Shown in pieces: positions 43,420 through 55,339 of a DNA stretch of 64,000 bases. Origin of the DNA: Adiantum capillus-veneris (taxonomy: Eukaryota > Streptophyta > Polypodiopsida > Polypodiales > Pteridaceae); assembly GCA_014529385.2 (NCBI GenBank), contig CM043944.1, positions 64,872,248 through 64,936,247 on the forward strand. Direction: 5' to 3'. Numbering within the stretch: the stretch's first letter is position 1; every line of letters begins with the position of its first letter. The position numbers and the translations under genes are program-made. The notes under the pieces were generated by a model that did no database searches, was not told the origin of the DNA, and saw only the letters and a program-made list of their open reading frames with translations.

Positions 43420-46400
43420 CTAGATGACATGAAGTTTGGGTCGCCCTTGGTCAATGTGTTTGTTGATTGAGACGATGTTTAATGATGCAACAATATGGTG
43501 TGTTTGCGCAAGTGCAACCAAGGGCTCGTTCAAGTAGGACCACCTAGCATCTGTCCGGAGGCGTTTGATTTCTTTCAGGACTATGGAGTCAGTTTTGATG
43601 TGGCTCTTGAGAATGGGACTAAGAATATGTAGATTTGCAGGGTCTTTGATACGTGATAGAGCTGTGTAGACCAAGCCATGAGATTGGATCCCAATAGGGT
43701 CAAATGCGACTGTTGTCATTGTCAAGCCTTGGGATCTATGGATTGTGCGTGCGTTCACTGCTTGTATTGGGAGTTGTGTTCTTGAGACTAGGTTGAGTGG
43801 GTTCTTTCCTACTTGAAATTATTTCGTGACTTGAAGTATTGGTGTCCATTGTTTGTTTATGTTTGCATGGTAGAGGTGTGCATTTTGGGATCGTTGTCTT
43901 CTCCCAATTGAGGTATCGAAGAACTCCACCCAAGCTATCAATGATTGCACTCTATTGTTTGTTGTTTGGAAGATTCCATCCGCACCATTCACCAAACCAT
44001 CAAGCACATTGATATTGCTAGCACAAAGTTCGACTATCATTCCTGGATTTAGCTCACGGATGGAGGATAATCCAGAAATTACTTGAGGGTTGTTTGGAAT
44101 GACTAGGTTCTTTGAGCATGTTTTGTGGAATTTGTCATGAGCCTTGATGATGTATGGTGTTTCTTGCAAGTTCTCAAAGACCGTTTGGTTGTGCTTGGAC
44201 CTTAGTTTATTTGTGAAGAAAAGATGAGGTGTTGTAAAGGTGTCGAAGTTGTTGTTTGCAAATGTGTCATTGATAAATGCCAAGTCTCTTTGTGTTTGCT
44301 CTGCAACACGTATCCTATTTAAGACCTCTATAAACAGTTCATTTGATTGGCGCATTGGTGTTGTTAGCTCAGCGTATGTGACATGTGTGTTCCACCTCGA
44401 TGGTGTGAGGATGTCAAGTGTATTGCTTGTGTCGTTGAATATCCAACGATCGCAGACAAGGCTTGCTTGGCAAAGATCGCCACAAAAGATAACGTCCAGG
44501 CCACCGAAGGGTTCATTGTGTTTGTGCTTTTTAGATTCCGGAGTCTTGTGTCAATAATACGCAATAGCCTGTTGCCTATTAGCGAAGCCTCGTCAAAGAC
44601 AACTACTTTGAGGTTTGCGTTTGCCTGGGATAGGTCATTGAGGGTGTCGTTGGAAAGAGGGACCATCTCAGTCAGCATCAATGGAAGGAGCAACGCAGAG
44701 TGAATTGTTGTGCCACCAAGGTTGAATGTTTCTTTGCCTGTATATGCCATCAACAATGCTGTTGGAAGCTCAATATTCCCTTCTATCAAAGGTGCATAGT
44801 GTCAAACTAGGCCTTTGATGATTGCACGCAAAGTAAAGGTTTTTCCTGTTCCGGTGCCTCCTGTTAAAAAAAGGTGGATTTTGTCATTTGGGTATACTCT
44901 CTTTCGTGTCATGATATCATCGTAAAGATGTCTTTGCTCTATGTTCAAACTCATGACAATTGAGTGATATTCTTCATTTGGCATTCCAAGGAATTTGGAT
45001 GATGTTGGCAGTTGAGTGGTATGATGCCTTGTGCTTGGTAGGTCGAGATCAAGCTCATAAGTGAATTGTTCTTGTTGAGTTTCTTGTGAGGAGATTGAGC
45101 ATGAAGTTGATGATTCTTGATTGTTGATTTCTAGTTTTGTGAAAGGCTCCATGTTTTGTGCAATTATAGCAATATTAGACTCGTATCTCTCCCTCCAAGT
45201 TGATGTCAAAGCATCGAATGTGCATACATCGCTTGTGAACGGTAGAAACAACAGACATAGTTGGTGGTAATGTCTCTCGTTGTCGATCTCCTTGTTGAAG
45301 CTTGCATATCTGATGATACGAGGCTTCTTGCACTTGTGGTGTGTCCCTTGTGCGATAGTGTAGTTGCTTGCATACTCTGCCAAACAAAGATTTCCTATGC
45401 TAGTTGGTCTTTTTGTATACTTTGTTACGAGATTATCGAAGAATATGTCTGTGTCATCAGGATGAAGTGTTTGCAAGGAAGTATTACTCTTCAACAATAG
45501 TGTTCTTTGGGTTTGGTAGTTTGCATTGATGAAGATAAATTGTCTGGTTGTGCTATGCAATGGAAGAGATAGTGAAATGTACGTTGCTTGTTGAGCTGTG
45601 ATTTCTTGAGCATTGATCAAGGCACCTCCAATTTTCTTAAGACGCTTCATTGCAGGAAGACTCTCTTTCTTGCATTTTTCAAGGATTTTGTTGATTGCTT
45701 TGCTTGTGGTCGAATCTGTTTTTGTCATGTATGCTGTGCAGTATGCAGCAGCTCCATGAGGGTTGAAAATAAACTTAATATCAAGATTGCCATCCCACAA
45801 TGTGCACATTGTTTTGTTGAAATTGTTTGTGTATATATCTTTTGGTTGTCTTTTGAGCAAAAGTGTTGGTTCTGAGAGCGATACTGAGAATGTCTCAAGG
45901 TACATGTCTTCATCCATGCTTAAAGAGGATAACCAATCATCAAAACTCATTTCAGGGAAGTGTGGCAGAGCTGCAAGTTGGCTTTCGAGCCGTGTCTTGT
46001 TCGCAAGAAGCATGGATTTCCTTTCTTCACTTGATCATGTTGGGCGCAAGATAGTTGTTTGCCGTGCAGGTGGTCTTGGAAATCCAAAACGGCAATGCTT
46101 CTTTATTTTTTTGCATGTTCTTTGATGGGAATGGATTTGTACTTTTTGTAGGTCAACACCTAATTCATCTTTGTTACTTGAGATGTATTTATCAACAAAA
46201 GCAATCACTTCTTTGTCATAAAAAATCCCAAGCTTTGGAGAATTGTCAATCCAAATTAATCCATGATCATGCTGGCTTCCCCTATGTTGAAATTCAGTGA
46301 CAAAGAAAAAATCCATGATTTGACCAAGTATTTTTGAATTTCGTTTCAACTCTTTCTTGAGTGCGTTGAATCTATGGACATAGTATCGAGCTATGGTGAT

Positions 46401-48082
46401 AGGATCTGCACGAACCAATGCGCGGATATAGTGTGCACTAAATTGGAAATTAGATTCATTGATTTGTGGATTAAGCGTAGCAAGACATTCGTGCAATGGC
46501 TTCCATCTTTGCTCTGCACATGATAGAGTGACAAAAAAGGTGGGCTGTCCTATTTGTCAAATCATGGCAAAGACATTACGCTTGAGTTTGGCCTTGTAAT
46601 CTAATGATGTTTGCAAAGATTCAAAGTCATGATATCCTAGTTGGGATGATAGTATTCACTCAATGTTAGTGTTGTTCTGAACATCTTTTGCGCATAGTTG
46701 CATGCCTTGTAATTTTCCCTTGCGTAGACGCACCCATATAGAACCAAGCACCTTGCCGATGATAATCTTCATCACTTTGAAGAACAAATTTTCAATATTA
46801 AGGCAAAGCATCTATACTTGTTTTTGAGCTCCCATTGTGCCACCTTCAAGTAATTTTTTTTCGCAAGGTTTGCGTAGGCTCTTCTTTTTCCAAAGAACAA
46901 AGCTGGAAATGATAATTCCTCGCAATTGGCATCATCGAATAGGCTCAAAGGGGAAAATCCTTCACACGGAGCGATGCTATGGACATGTGCACTGTGATCG
47001 ATGACTTGTTGTGAAGAATAGATACCATGGACAAGGGTGTCAAAATGTTCATTCACTAACTCATCAACCTCATCTTCTTCATGCAACACTACATCTGGAC
47101 TCAGGTGAAAACTAGAAACCCAAGCTTCGTTAATGGAGGCTTTGTGCTCTATGTATAAAGGGGTGCCAATCAAAACTTTCAATGCTTGGAGCACATAAAA
47201 GGGACGTACACCACCACTAAAGTATGCATTGGCATACTCAAGTTTACGCTTAATCTCCACAAGGATTGTAGCATGCTCATTACTAAAACGCGGAAAGATT
47301 GCTTGAATTCTTGTCAAGTCTGCCATGACATTAACGACACTGCCTCACAGTCCGAACTGACCCTCATAATTGAGTTCTCATATTTGAGTGAAAGGTATGC
47401 AAAGTGATACAAGGCGTTTCTCAATTGCATTTAACAATGCAATGCTTCCAATACTTTCATTGAGGAGAGAATGTGGATATATGCAAAAGAGTGGCTTCCT
47501 TTGAGATTTCAAGCTTTGGTTACAGGAGAAACAAACTCTTTTGTCTACAGCAGAGTTAAATGTTTTCAATCCCATCAAGGTTTGGAGAAAAGATGCTTCG
47601 AGTAGACTCAAACAATGCAAACTCTTTTTGAACAAAAGACTACCACAACTTAAACATCCATATGCAGGAGTATCTTGAATTTCCACTAAATATTTTTGTT
47701 TCCTAGATCTTTTATTAGATTGAGGCACAACATTGTCTTCATGCAACATTTTCCATATTGAGTAAACTTTCTTTTGAATTTGTTTCAAAGTGTAAGAAGA
47801 ACAGACTTGTGTTCGAAATTGAGAAGCTATATGCAATGCTGTCTCATTTGGAAAAGTCTTTACAACATCCACCAATCTAGTGGAAAGATCTTTAGTCCAA
47901 GAGCAACGCTTATGTTTCTTGATTGAAGCTGATTGTGAAAAAACAAACAATACCACCTTGAAAAATAAAGACCAACAAGCCATGAGAAGAGGAAGAAGAT
48001 GCAACACAAGGATTAGCATTGAAAGAATGTTGATGATTTTGTTCTTGAAACACATGAACAATACATTGAAACTCCAAGACAT
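43420..48082 (-). pseudogene. Helitron RepHel: DUF6570-type region, HUH Rep nuclease and PIF1-like helicase, broken
   Basis: On the minus strand, in order: paired Cys motifs (CLSCGSLLFKKSL; VCFSCNQSLKSQRKPLF) and AIEKRLVSLCIPFTQI, then GSVVNVMADLTRIQAIFPRF and ILVEIKRKLEYANAYF, the pattern of the DUF6570-type N-terminus, and CEELSFPALFFGKRRAYANL. The Rep has GQPTFFVTLSCAEQRWKPL, the HUH motif FQHRGSQHDHGLIWI, VDKYISS, and CRFGFPRPP. The helicase has Walker A GGTGTGKT (44860s), VVFDEASLIG, DVIFCGDLCQ, and motif VI IHRSQGLTMTTVAFD with LVYTALSRI. It would nick and unwind DNA for rolling-circle transposition. In-frame stops (for example TGA in VFAMI-x-QIGQ where relatives have Arg), a TGA after IIKGLV and at least two frameshifts inactivate it. 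Confidence 0.92.
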
Positions 48083-48420
48083 GGCAAGCTAGACTGATCA
48101 AATTGATTGAAAGCAAAGCAGAATTTGTTCTTGTGCCCATACGTTGGCAAACCAGAGATTCAAGAGTTTTATCGTCAACATTACAAGGTACACGCTCATC
48201 ATTCCACAATTTCAGCCACATACTTGTGATCTCCAAGTCTTGAGAACGAAATTTTGCAACAATATGCTTGGACAAAATATTTTCTACTGGATTGATAGAG
48301 ATATCTACACCACATACAAACAACAATGCCCTCAAAACATCTTTATTACAAGGAGATGTCGTCCAAAAAGTTAAGTCGATTGAACATTGGATGCCATTTA
48401 TACAAAAAACAGCTTTATCG

Positions 48421-50215
48421 TCAAAAGATAATCCCGCCATAATGCCTAGATACAAAAGGATATTCAGCAGAATATGACCTTCCTAGAGGAGTGCAAGACA
48501 CATTAGCATAGACAGCATCTTCCAATTCAGATTTAAAGCTTGTTATATACCCCTGTGTATCAATTGAGAAATGCCCAACTCTCTTCATTCCCACCAAGGA
48601 AGCTTTCAAACTCACTAGACCGGTTTCATACAAATGCAAAAAAGAAGAGGGTAGGCGAAGGACTTGGTCAACAATCTTCCCGTGCAAGGTGACGAAAATA
48701 CCTTTACCATCACAAGGAACCAGCTTTGCTTGAATTGCAGGAACTTTCCAAATTTCAACAACTTTGTTACAAGCAAAACAATGAGGATTAGAGCTTTGGC
48801 GACTGACTTGGGCAGATTTGCAAACTCCACATAAATACTCCAATCCAACGCTGTTGACGTTAACAACCTCAAGAGAACCGAACACCTGAAATTAACATAA
48901 AGAAATCACACGATGCACAATCAATACAATGAACTTACCAATAAGAACTCACCATCTTTCCAAATCCCATATTGGCAATCTGCTTAACACGAATATCTTT
49001 GAAAAGAAACTTCAATTGAGAGGACAATGGCAGCAGCATAGTGTAGTCCACGACAGACAATGTGTTAGAGAATTGTTTAAAGACATTTATGTTGTGAGCC
49101 ACACAATCATAAAATCCATTCTCTTTGACTTCATTAGATATGTTATAAAAGTCAGCCTTTCGAGAAGGTACAAACAAAAGCTGCAGCAATAACAAACAGT
49201 CAAAACACTATTAAGAAGACTTAGAGCTGTGTATAGAAGCTTACCGTTGCTCTATCAACATCAGCAAGACCATCAACAAAATAAGTCTAGTGCCTCTACT
49301 GCCATCACTTTTCGCCATGTTCTCCACCTTGATAACAGTAAATGCTACAGTAGGCACACCATCTTCAATTGAAGAAGTCCATGATGAGACAAGATCTTTA
49401 ATCTTGTGCTCGGGAAAGAGAGTTAGCACAAAGTCGAATGAAGAAGCCTTCACAATAGATGTAGTTGCATCAGCATAGAGAGCAAGTTGGCAAGTGCCTC
49501 CATCACTAGGATTCTTTTTCCTCACAACAGGGCCCTCAATACGTAAAAAATCACCCACCACAAATGTGTTGACAAACTGTTCAATATAATTTTCTGCCAC
49601 AACAAAAGTGATAGTATGATGTGCAACCTTGTCCACAAGACCAGCCTTCAAAAATCTGCTGTAATTTTCTTTTTGGATTTTATATGTGCCATACTTTGCG
49701 AGCACCTTGCCAACGAAGAGAAAACGGTAGTTAATAGCATCAGAAAGCTCAGATATAAGAAGCTTAGGCGTAGATTGACTCAATGCCAATTGAGATTCAA
49801 AGGAATCAACTATAGGTCTTGGCTCTTCTTTAATAGATGCTAACGACTCACACCGGCGGAGGGAGTGGCAATCCTGGAAGAGCTAAGCAGTGTTCACCCT
49901 ACAACACATGGCACACGATACTATTATTATCAATTACACATTGGTAAGCCATAGAAATTGGAAACAAAGCTAACCTCTCACATTGGCCATTCCTCTTGCA
50001 ATACTAGGGGCCTTTTGAACAGATTTTGGAGACGTTTTCTTTAACTTGGCTTTGGGACTAAGCTTTTTAAATGCTGAGTTTGGAGAACCCACTAAACTAC
50101 TTGATGATCCAAGGCCCCCACTTTCAGACACAACTTCATGCAAGTTTTCAGTTCTAGGAGCTGCGCTTAAAGTTTCAAAGTAGTCATTGCTTGAATTTGT
50201 ATAAGAGCAAGTTTA
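48421..50215 (-). pseudogene. RPA-like (replication protein A large-subunit-like) gene of the Helitron
   Basis: Plant Helitrons often carry an RPA-like single-strand-DNA-binding gene beside RepHel; this one lies directly upstream in the same orientation. Coding blocks on the minus strand are about 49976-50215 (basic linker KKLSPKAKLKKTSPKS), 49245-49873 (OB-fold: NTFVVGDFLRIEGPVVRKKN, then CQLALYADATTSIVKA), 48953-49180 (LLFVPSRKADFYNISNEVKE) and 48421-48885. The last block carries a C4 zinc-ribbon-like motif, YLCGVCKSAQ...NPHCFACNKVVEIW, as in the RPA70 C-terminus. Introns between the last three blocks have GT-AG ends (49181-49244, 48886-48952). A frameshift just before the first of these introns is needed to keep frame, and the join to the 5' block is out of phase, so it is probably decayed. 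Confidence 0.75.
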
Positions 50216-50625
50216 AAACAGTTTCCAAGATAAGCAAGACAACTAGACTCTTAAGCACCAAAAGAGGAAAGGAAATGTAGATGTATATTACCATCCATAT
50301 TCAAATCCATATGACCTTGGTATAGAGAGTGATGCTATGCTTTGATAATAGATGTGGCTGTAAAGTTTAAGAGACTGTACTATAGAGGAAGTATAACTCT
50401 CAACAAGAGTGATCTCAGAATAGGAGGCTTGTAAAACGTGATGGTTCTTCAAAATACCTTTAGCTTTATATACTTACAACTCAAAGAGTGAAACTTGATG
50501 GATAATCTTGAGTACTTCAAGAAAGATAGTTTGAAAGTTCCACTCAAAGGTTGGCAGTAAATGCAGATTTTTACATTTGTTATCATCTATCATTATATAA
50601 TATTGGGTCACGACCTGTACAGTCC

Positions 50626-50692
<67 letters not shown>

Positions 50693-51640
50693 GCTCCTCT
50701 TTTTATTAGCTCTACCTCGACTTTTGCAATAATAATAAAATCTACAAACAAAAAATGTTAACTCAACTATTACTAGAGAGAGGAGAGAAGAGAGAAGAGA
50801 AGACAGGTGCATCCTAAATAAACTCAACTATTATTAGAGAGAGGAGAGAGGAGGAGAGGTGCAAAGGTGCAAATGAAATGAGTGGAGAAGAGAGGTGCAA
50901 GGCTGCAAAGTAAATTAAGACATCTAAAGAAGAGAAACTAATATCTTAGAACTTTATAAAAATTTGAAGTAAATGATTCTAAATCACCACATCAAAATGG
51001 ATTTATTTCCATTCTTACTTTATAATATTAACAATGAACCTTGAGATAATCGAATATAATATTGAAAGTTGAATCTTTTTTTTTTAACATTAAAAAAATA
51101 ACCGCATAGCCATAAATTTTCAATGTCAAATCCCCAAAACCTAACCACATGCTCAGCTAGTCCAAATAATCCATCAATAGGATTAAATCATGGACCAAAA
51201 TTGCATCATAGAATGTGGAGCTAATCGTTTTTAATTAAGAGCACCTTGACACAATACCAAAATAAATTTTTTATAGCAAACCAAAGCATAACAACATAGA
51301 CAAACTTCGAGAAACAAATAACTTCGGAAACATTGCGCAATTTCAAACTTAATAGACACCATAAAAGTTACATCTACAGTCTTCAAATTATTCAGCCCGT
51401 AACATACTGTGCTTGACCTCCACATACAATCAGCCACCCAAACCATCCAATCCCATCAATGGCTCCGTACCACCCTGCAAAAAAAAGCAAATTGTTAAAC
51501 AAAATAGCCAACCGAAATCAAAGCAACAAACCAAATAGGAAAAGGTTCTCTTTGTAGCATACCGAAAATTAACACAAAATGCCATCGACAAGCCACATGC
51601 GACACCGAACTGCCATAGACCGGTAGGCGGGACGACACAG
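50216..51640. other. AT-rich stretch with (GA)n; no gene seen
   Basis: There is a pure (GA)n run at about 50628-50688 and a duplicated segment AACTCAACTATTAYTAGAGA near 50760 and 50820, followed by GAGAGGAGAG-type purine-rich text. There is no coding signal beyond repeat artefacts. The upstream end of the Helitron may lie here but is not visible. Confidence 0.5.
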
Positions 51641-52590
51641 CAGAGCAGCGCAACACACCGCAGCAAAGCTGCACAATAGAACGGCCTGATCCACGACAGA
51701 CCGATGGAGAAGACGACAATGCAGCATGACAACACCGGAAACAGCAGCAGCAGAACATATCGGCGTCCAAGATCCGTCACAGGCCAACGAAGGAGACGTC
51801 CTAACAGAGCAGCAGAACCCTGATGCACAGAGCAGCACGACACACAACAGAACGGCCCGATCCACCACAAACCGAAGGAGAGGACGACAATGCAGCACGA
51901 CAACACCGGAAACAGCAGCAACACCACAGATCGGCATCCAAGGTCCGTCATAGATCGGCGAAGGCAACGTCCTAACAGAGCAGCAGGACCCCAATGCACA
52001 GAGCAGCACGGCACCACATCTTCAAGGCCCACTTCAGATCGGCAAAGGAGACGAGAAAATAGAGCAGCACAACCCCGAGATACAGAGCAACACAGCACCA
52101 AGGCACGACCCCAATCCACCATAGACCAGCGAACCAAGAACACGAGGCACCCGCAGAGAATCATAGTAGAGCACAAGCGCAGCCCAAATCCACCATAGAT
52201 CGGCGAGCAGGACGGCAAACCACAGCAATGCAAGACCGCGGAGAGGCACGGCACTGAATCACGCCCAACAACGCCATAGACCAGCGAGAGGCACCACGCT
52301 ACACAAGCCACCCATTTCTCAACAACCCCATGTAGGAAGCAGGACAACAGAGCACAAGCGTGGGCCAGAACCGCCACATGCCGACGAGCAGGGCGACATG
52401 CCGCCATGGCATCATGCACGACGCAGGACAGCACTACGGGAGCGGATCAGGACAACAGAGAAGGAGCGCGGCTCAGAACCACCACAAACTGGCGAACATG
52501 ATGACAGACGGGAGTAACACAAGAGCACGTAGAGGCACCCCATGCACAACGCGCACGCACGACCAAGAACCGCCATAGGCCGACGCCTTG
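51640..52590. repeat. GC-rich tandem repeats, 171-bp period plus degenerate shorter units
   Basis: The block starting AACGGCCYGATCCACSACA recurs at about 51680 and 51851 (171 bp apart). Each copy contains CAACACCGGAAACAGCAGCA and ACGTCCTAACAGAGCAGCAG. Further right, shorter, more divergent units share CCACCATAGAYCRGCGA. The minus strand is open for 334 codons across the array (51430-52434), as expected from a GC-rich repeat whose period is a multiple of three. I do not call this a gene. Confidence 0.75.
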
Positions 52591-52599
52591 AGCACACCT

Positions 52600-52950
52600 T
52601 CCCTACCCTACTAGGGCTTCATGAGCCCTAACCCTAAGGAGACCTCCCTCCACGGAGCTCAAGGAGGCTCCACTCCAAAAGAGGGAAGAAATGAAATGCA
52701 TGCACTCATTATAAGCCCCTCCCACCAACCCCACTTTAAGCCTTCCAACTTGCAGCTTGCACCCAACGTTCACCACTCAAAAGAAACAAAATCCAATGCA
52801 CCTATCCTCTCAAGAGCCACTCAAAACTATATAGGTTATTTTTTATTTTTCACATTTATTTATAAAACACATGTGACATTTTTCCCTTAGAAAAAAGGCA
52901 AACCACCACTCTGGCCTTAGCCCTTTGGGCAGGCCAAAAAAGAGGGAAAC
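52600..52950. other. Left flank of element S, no gene seen
   Basis: This stretch has a GC-rich start with CCCTAACCCTAA near 52625 and an AT-rich middle. The last 15 bp (AAAAAAGAGGGAAAC) are identical to the PPT that precedes the 3' LTR of element S. Confidence 0.6.
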
Positions 52951-53075
52951 TGCTAATGAGAGGGGAGACCTTGAAAAAAACGTTTTTAGCAATTAGCCAT
53001 CGTAGCGGGAGTGAAATGGCCCGTAGGAAAAGAAAGCTTGTGCTCTTAGCTGTCGAGCAAGAGGCCTGTAGAGCA

Positions 53076-53107
<32 letters not shown>

Positions 53108-53792
53108 GTATATATATATAGGAGCAAGCGAGTTGGAGGTGCCCGCCATGTGTGATGGTAGTAGCGCTTCTGAGATGGTTTGTGTCTGAGAGCGCCCACC
53201 TTGGGGAGAGCATTGCATATACGATTGGACAGGTTGCAAGCTGATCTGTGATAATTTTCAAGTGCTTCCCTCTTTGAGTCGAAACACGTTTTGCTATGTA
53301 TCAGCAGCAAGCAAGGCCGTTGTGGTGATGAGGTGGTTGCAAAGGAGAGAGCTTTGGGCTGAAGAATGTATGCTCCCGTTGGATTGCTTCAAGTCATCTA
53401 TGGACTGATTGGTGATGGCCTATGTTGCAAGTATGAGAGCAAGAAAGAGGCTATGAGACATCTGATGCGGAGTTTGCTTGATAGAAGGTTGAATCTATGT
53501 TGAGGGATTGTGGTGAAGATGAAAGGCTGTAGATATTCTTGGGTATGCATCTCATTGTCTCTCCAACAGGGTGTGGTCTGTGGGTGTTGTAATGCTAGGC
53601 CATAGTTAATTTTCCTTCCTTGAGCTTGTGGTCGGCGGGTGTTGTAAAGCCTTATGGCCGGGGGTTTGAGGTGCAAGTTTGGAGAGTATCTCTAAGGTCA
53701 TGCTGCAGGTGTTTTGAGTAGGTGGTTCCGTGATCTCGAGTTGGCAGAGAGGCCAAGCTATAGAGGTGCTGTGTTCCGGCTTTCTTTTGTCA
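52951..53792 (+). repeat. 5' LTR of element S (842 bp)
   Basis: It starts TGCTAATGAGAGGGGAG and ends CTTTCTTTTGTCA, followed after a few bases by the PBS. It is closely similar to 57313-58192 along its whole length (shared blocks include GCAATTAGCCAT, GAACAAGAGGCCTGTAGAGC or its variant, and GGAGGTGCCCGC). It lacks about 24 bp present in the other LTR near 57366-57389, and differs in the dinucleotide tract, which is TG followed by TA repeats here and TG only there. Confidence 0.88.
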
Positions 53793-53796
53793 TCGT

Positions 53797-53817
53797 TTTG
53801 GTGCCCCTCACTGAGGA
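53797..53817 (+). other. Primer-binding site of element S
   Basis: TTGGTGCCCCTCACTGAGGA starts about five bases after the LTR end. The first ten bases equal those of the element A PBS. Confidence 0.6.
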
Positions 53818-53873
53818 TCTGTTGATTCGAGTACCTTCAGTTGGCAAGTGGGTGAGCAAATAAAGTTGCAAAG

Positions 53874-55228
53874 ATGGCTGTCCTCGATGACATGCTCATC
53901 AGATTGAATGATAGGATGGGAAAATTGCGGCTGCAAGATCTTAAAGACCTGGATATGCATCATTGGAGGTTTCACAGTCTGAAGCAGGAGATGGAAGTGC
54001 TCGAGAATGTAGTCCTTGATGCAGAAACGGAAACATTTTTGTTCATTGGCACTCTTCCAGGGCTCTTGGGCGTTGAGGTTGCTTGCACAGATTTGTTGGG
54101 TGTGAAGAGCATTGTTGACTTCTTGAAGCAGAACAGATGCTTTGAGCACGTAGATCAGTCTTGTGCTTCTTTGTGGGCTACACTTGAGAGCTCCTCTGTT
54201 CCTTATGATGATTTTAGAAGTGCTGGTGAGGTTGAGTCAGATGCTTATGATGAGGTTTTGTCTCTTGATGATGTAAACCTTCATGAGGAGGCATGTGCAA
54301 GCAGTATCATGAAAGAGGATAGCTTTGCGTACATGTATAGCAAAGAGAGCAATGTTATAGCTTGTTTGGATCCATGCTTGGATAATTGTCGAGATGAGGG
54401 CTTGTCTAGCTCTATGTGTTGGAGCTATATGCCTCAGAATGATTTTTGTTGTGATGTAGAAGACATGCATGCTAACATTTTGGATGATGTTTTTTTCCCT
54501 CCGTCTGATGCGTTGTCACGGTACCCAGAGATGAGTTGTGGGTATGTGGGCCCATTTGGGATGCTGAGATGGATAACGATCATGTTTGTGGCATTGTTGG
54601 TGGAACCGAAGTGCCTACAGGTGATTCTTTTGATTGTGATCAAAAGATGACATGCAGTCAAAGTGAGGATTATGGGACTTTTGTGGCTAATGATGATGAT
54701 GATGGTTGGGGCCTCGATGCGCCTCTGATAGAAGACAATTTATCTATGGTTGGCTATGTCCAAAAGGCTCAAGAAAGGTTGCGAAACCTGAAAATTCAAA
54801 GACAAGCCGAGAAAACGCAGTATGCGCTAGAGAAAGCTCATAGTGTTGACGCTCTTGCTGAAGATTTTGAACTCTATGCAGGGAATAAGGCTGCAGAACA
54901 TATCATGGATGATATGGACACAAGGGGTTTGGTGCATCCTTTTGCTGAGGAGACACAGATAGGCATGTATGAAAGTAGGGAAATTATGAAGGCCGATAAG
55001 GAAGTAATGCTTGATGAGAAGGTAATGGTGTATACGCATGTTCGAGAAGTAGATGCGTCTCTCTACGTTGCTGACATGACATGCTTTTCTCCTCATGGAG
55101 CTTGGAGTATGCTAGTATATCCTTGGGAAGATTGCAAGCATTTTGTGTTTGACAAGGGCCAATCTATGCTTTTTGGGTATATTTGTGAACACTACACTTT
55201 GTGGCCTTTTGATCCTGGTGGCCAATGA
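53874..55228 (+). pseudogene. Unrecognised ORF of element S (about 440 codons, one frameshift)
   Basis: I do not recognise this protein. ATG 53874 lies 80 bp after the LTR, where gag would start. The first frame runs to about 54555, and the coding character then continues one frame over to TGA 55226-55228. An N-terminal helical block (LIRLNDRMGKLRLQDLKDLD, then WRFHSLKQEMEVLENVVL) is followed by a very acidic, Cys- and Met-containing middle (DDVNLHEEACASSIMKEDSF), a DDDDGWGLDAPLIEDNLS segment, a charged helix (VQKAQERLRNLKIQRQAEKT) and a hydrophobic, aromatic end (YICEHYTLWPFDPGGQ). There is no zinc knuckle, DxG protease, RT or integrase motif. It could be a highly diverged gag or a protein special to this element. 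The long preserved frame suggests that it was under selection until recently. Confidence 0.5.
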
Positions 55229-55339
55229 CATATGCTAGCTGCTAGGCTCCATGTACAAACTAGCATTACTGCTTATGTTTAGCATGTTATGTGTTATGTA
55301 CATATCATATCACTTCCTTATGTAGCTTCTAACGAGGAC

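Noticed and set aside
51430-52434. A 334-codon Cys-rich membrane-like protein on the minus strand
   Set aside because: The frame is open because of GC-rich tandem repeats with a period divisible by three. No motif or proper domain pattern is present.
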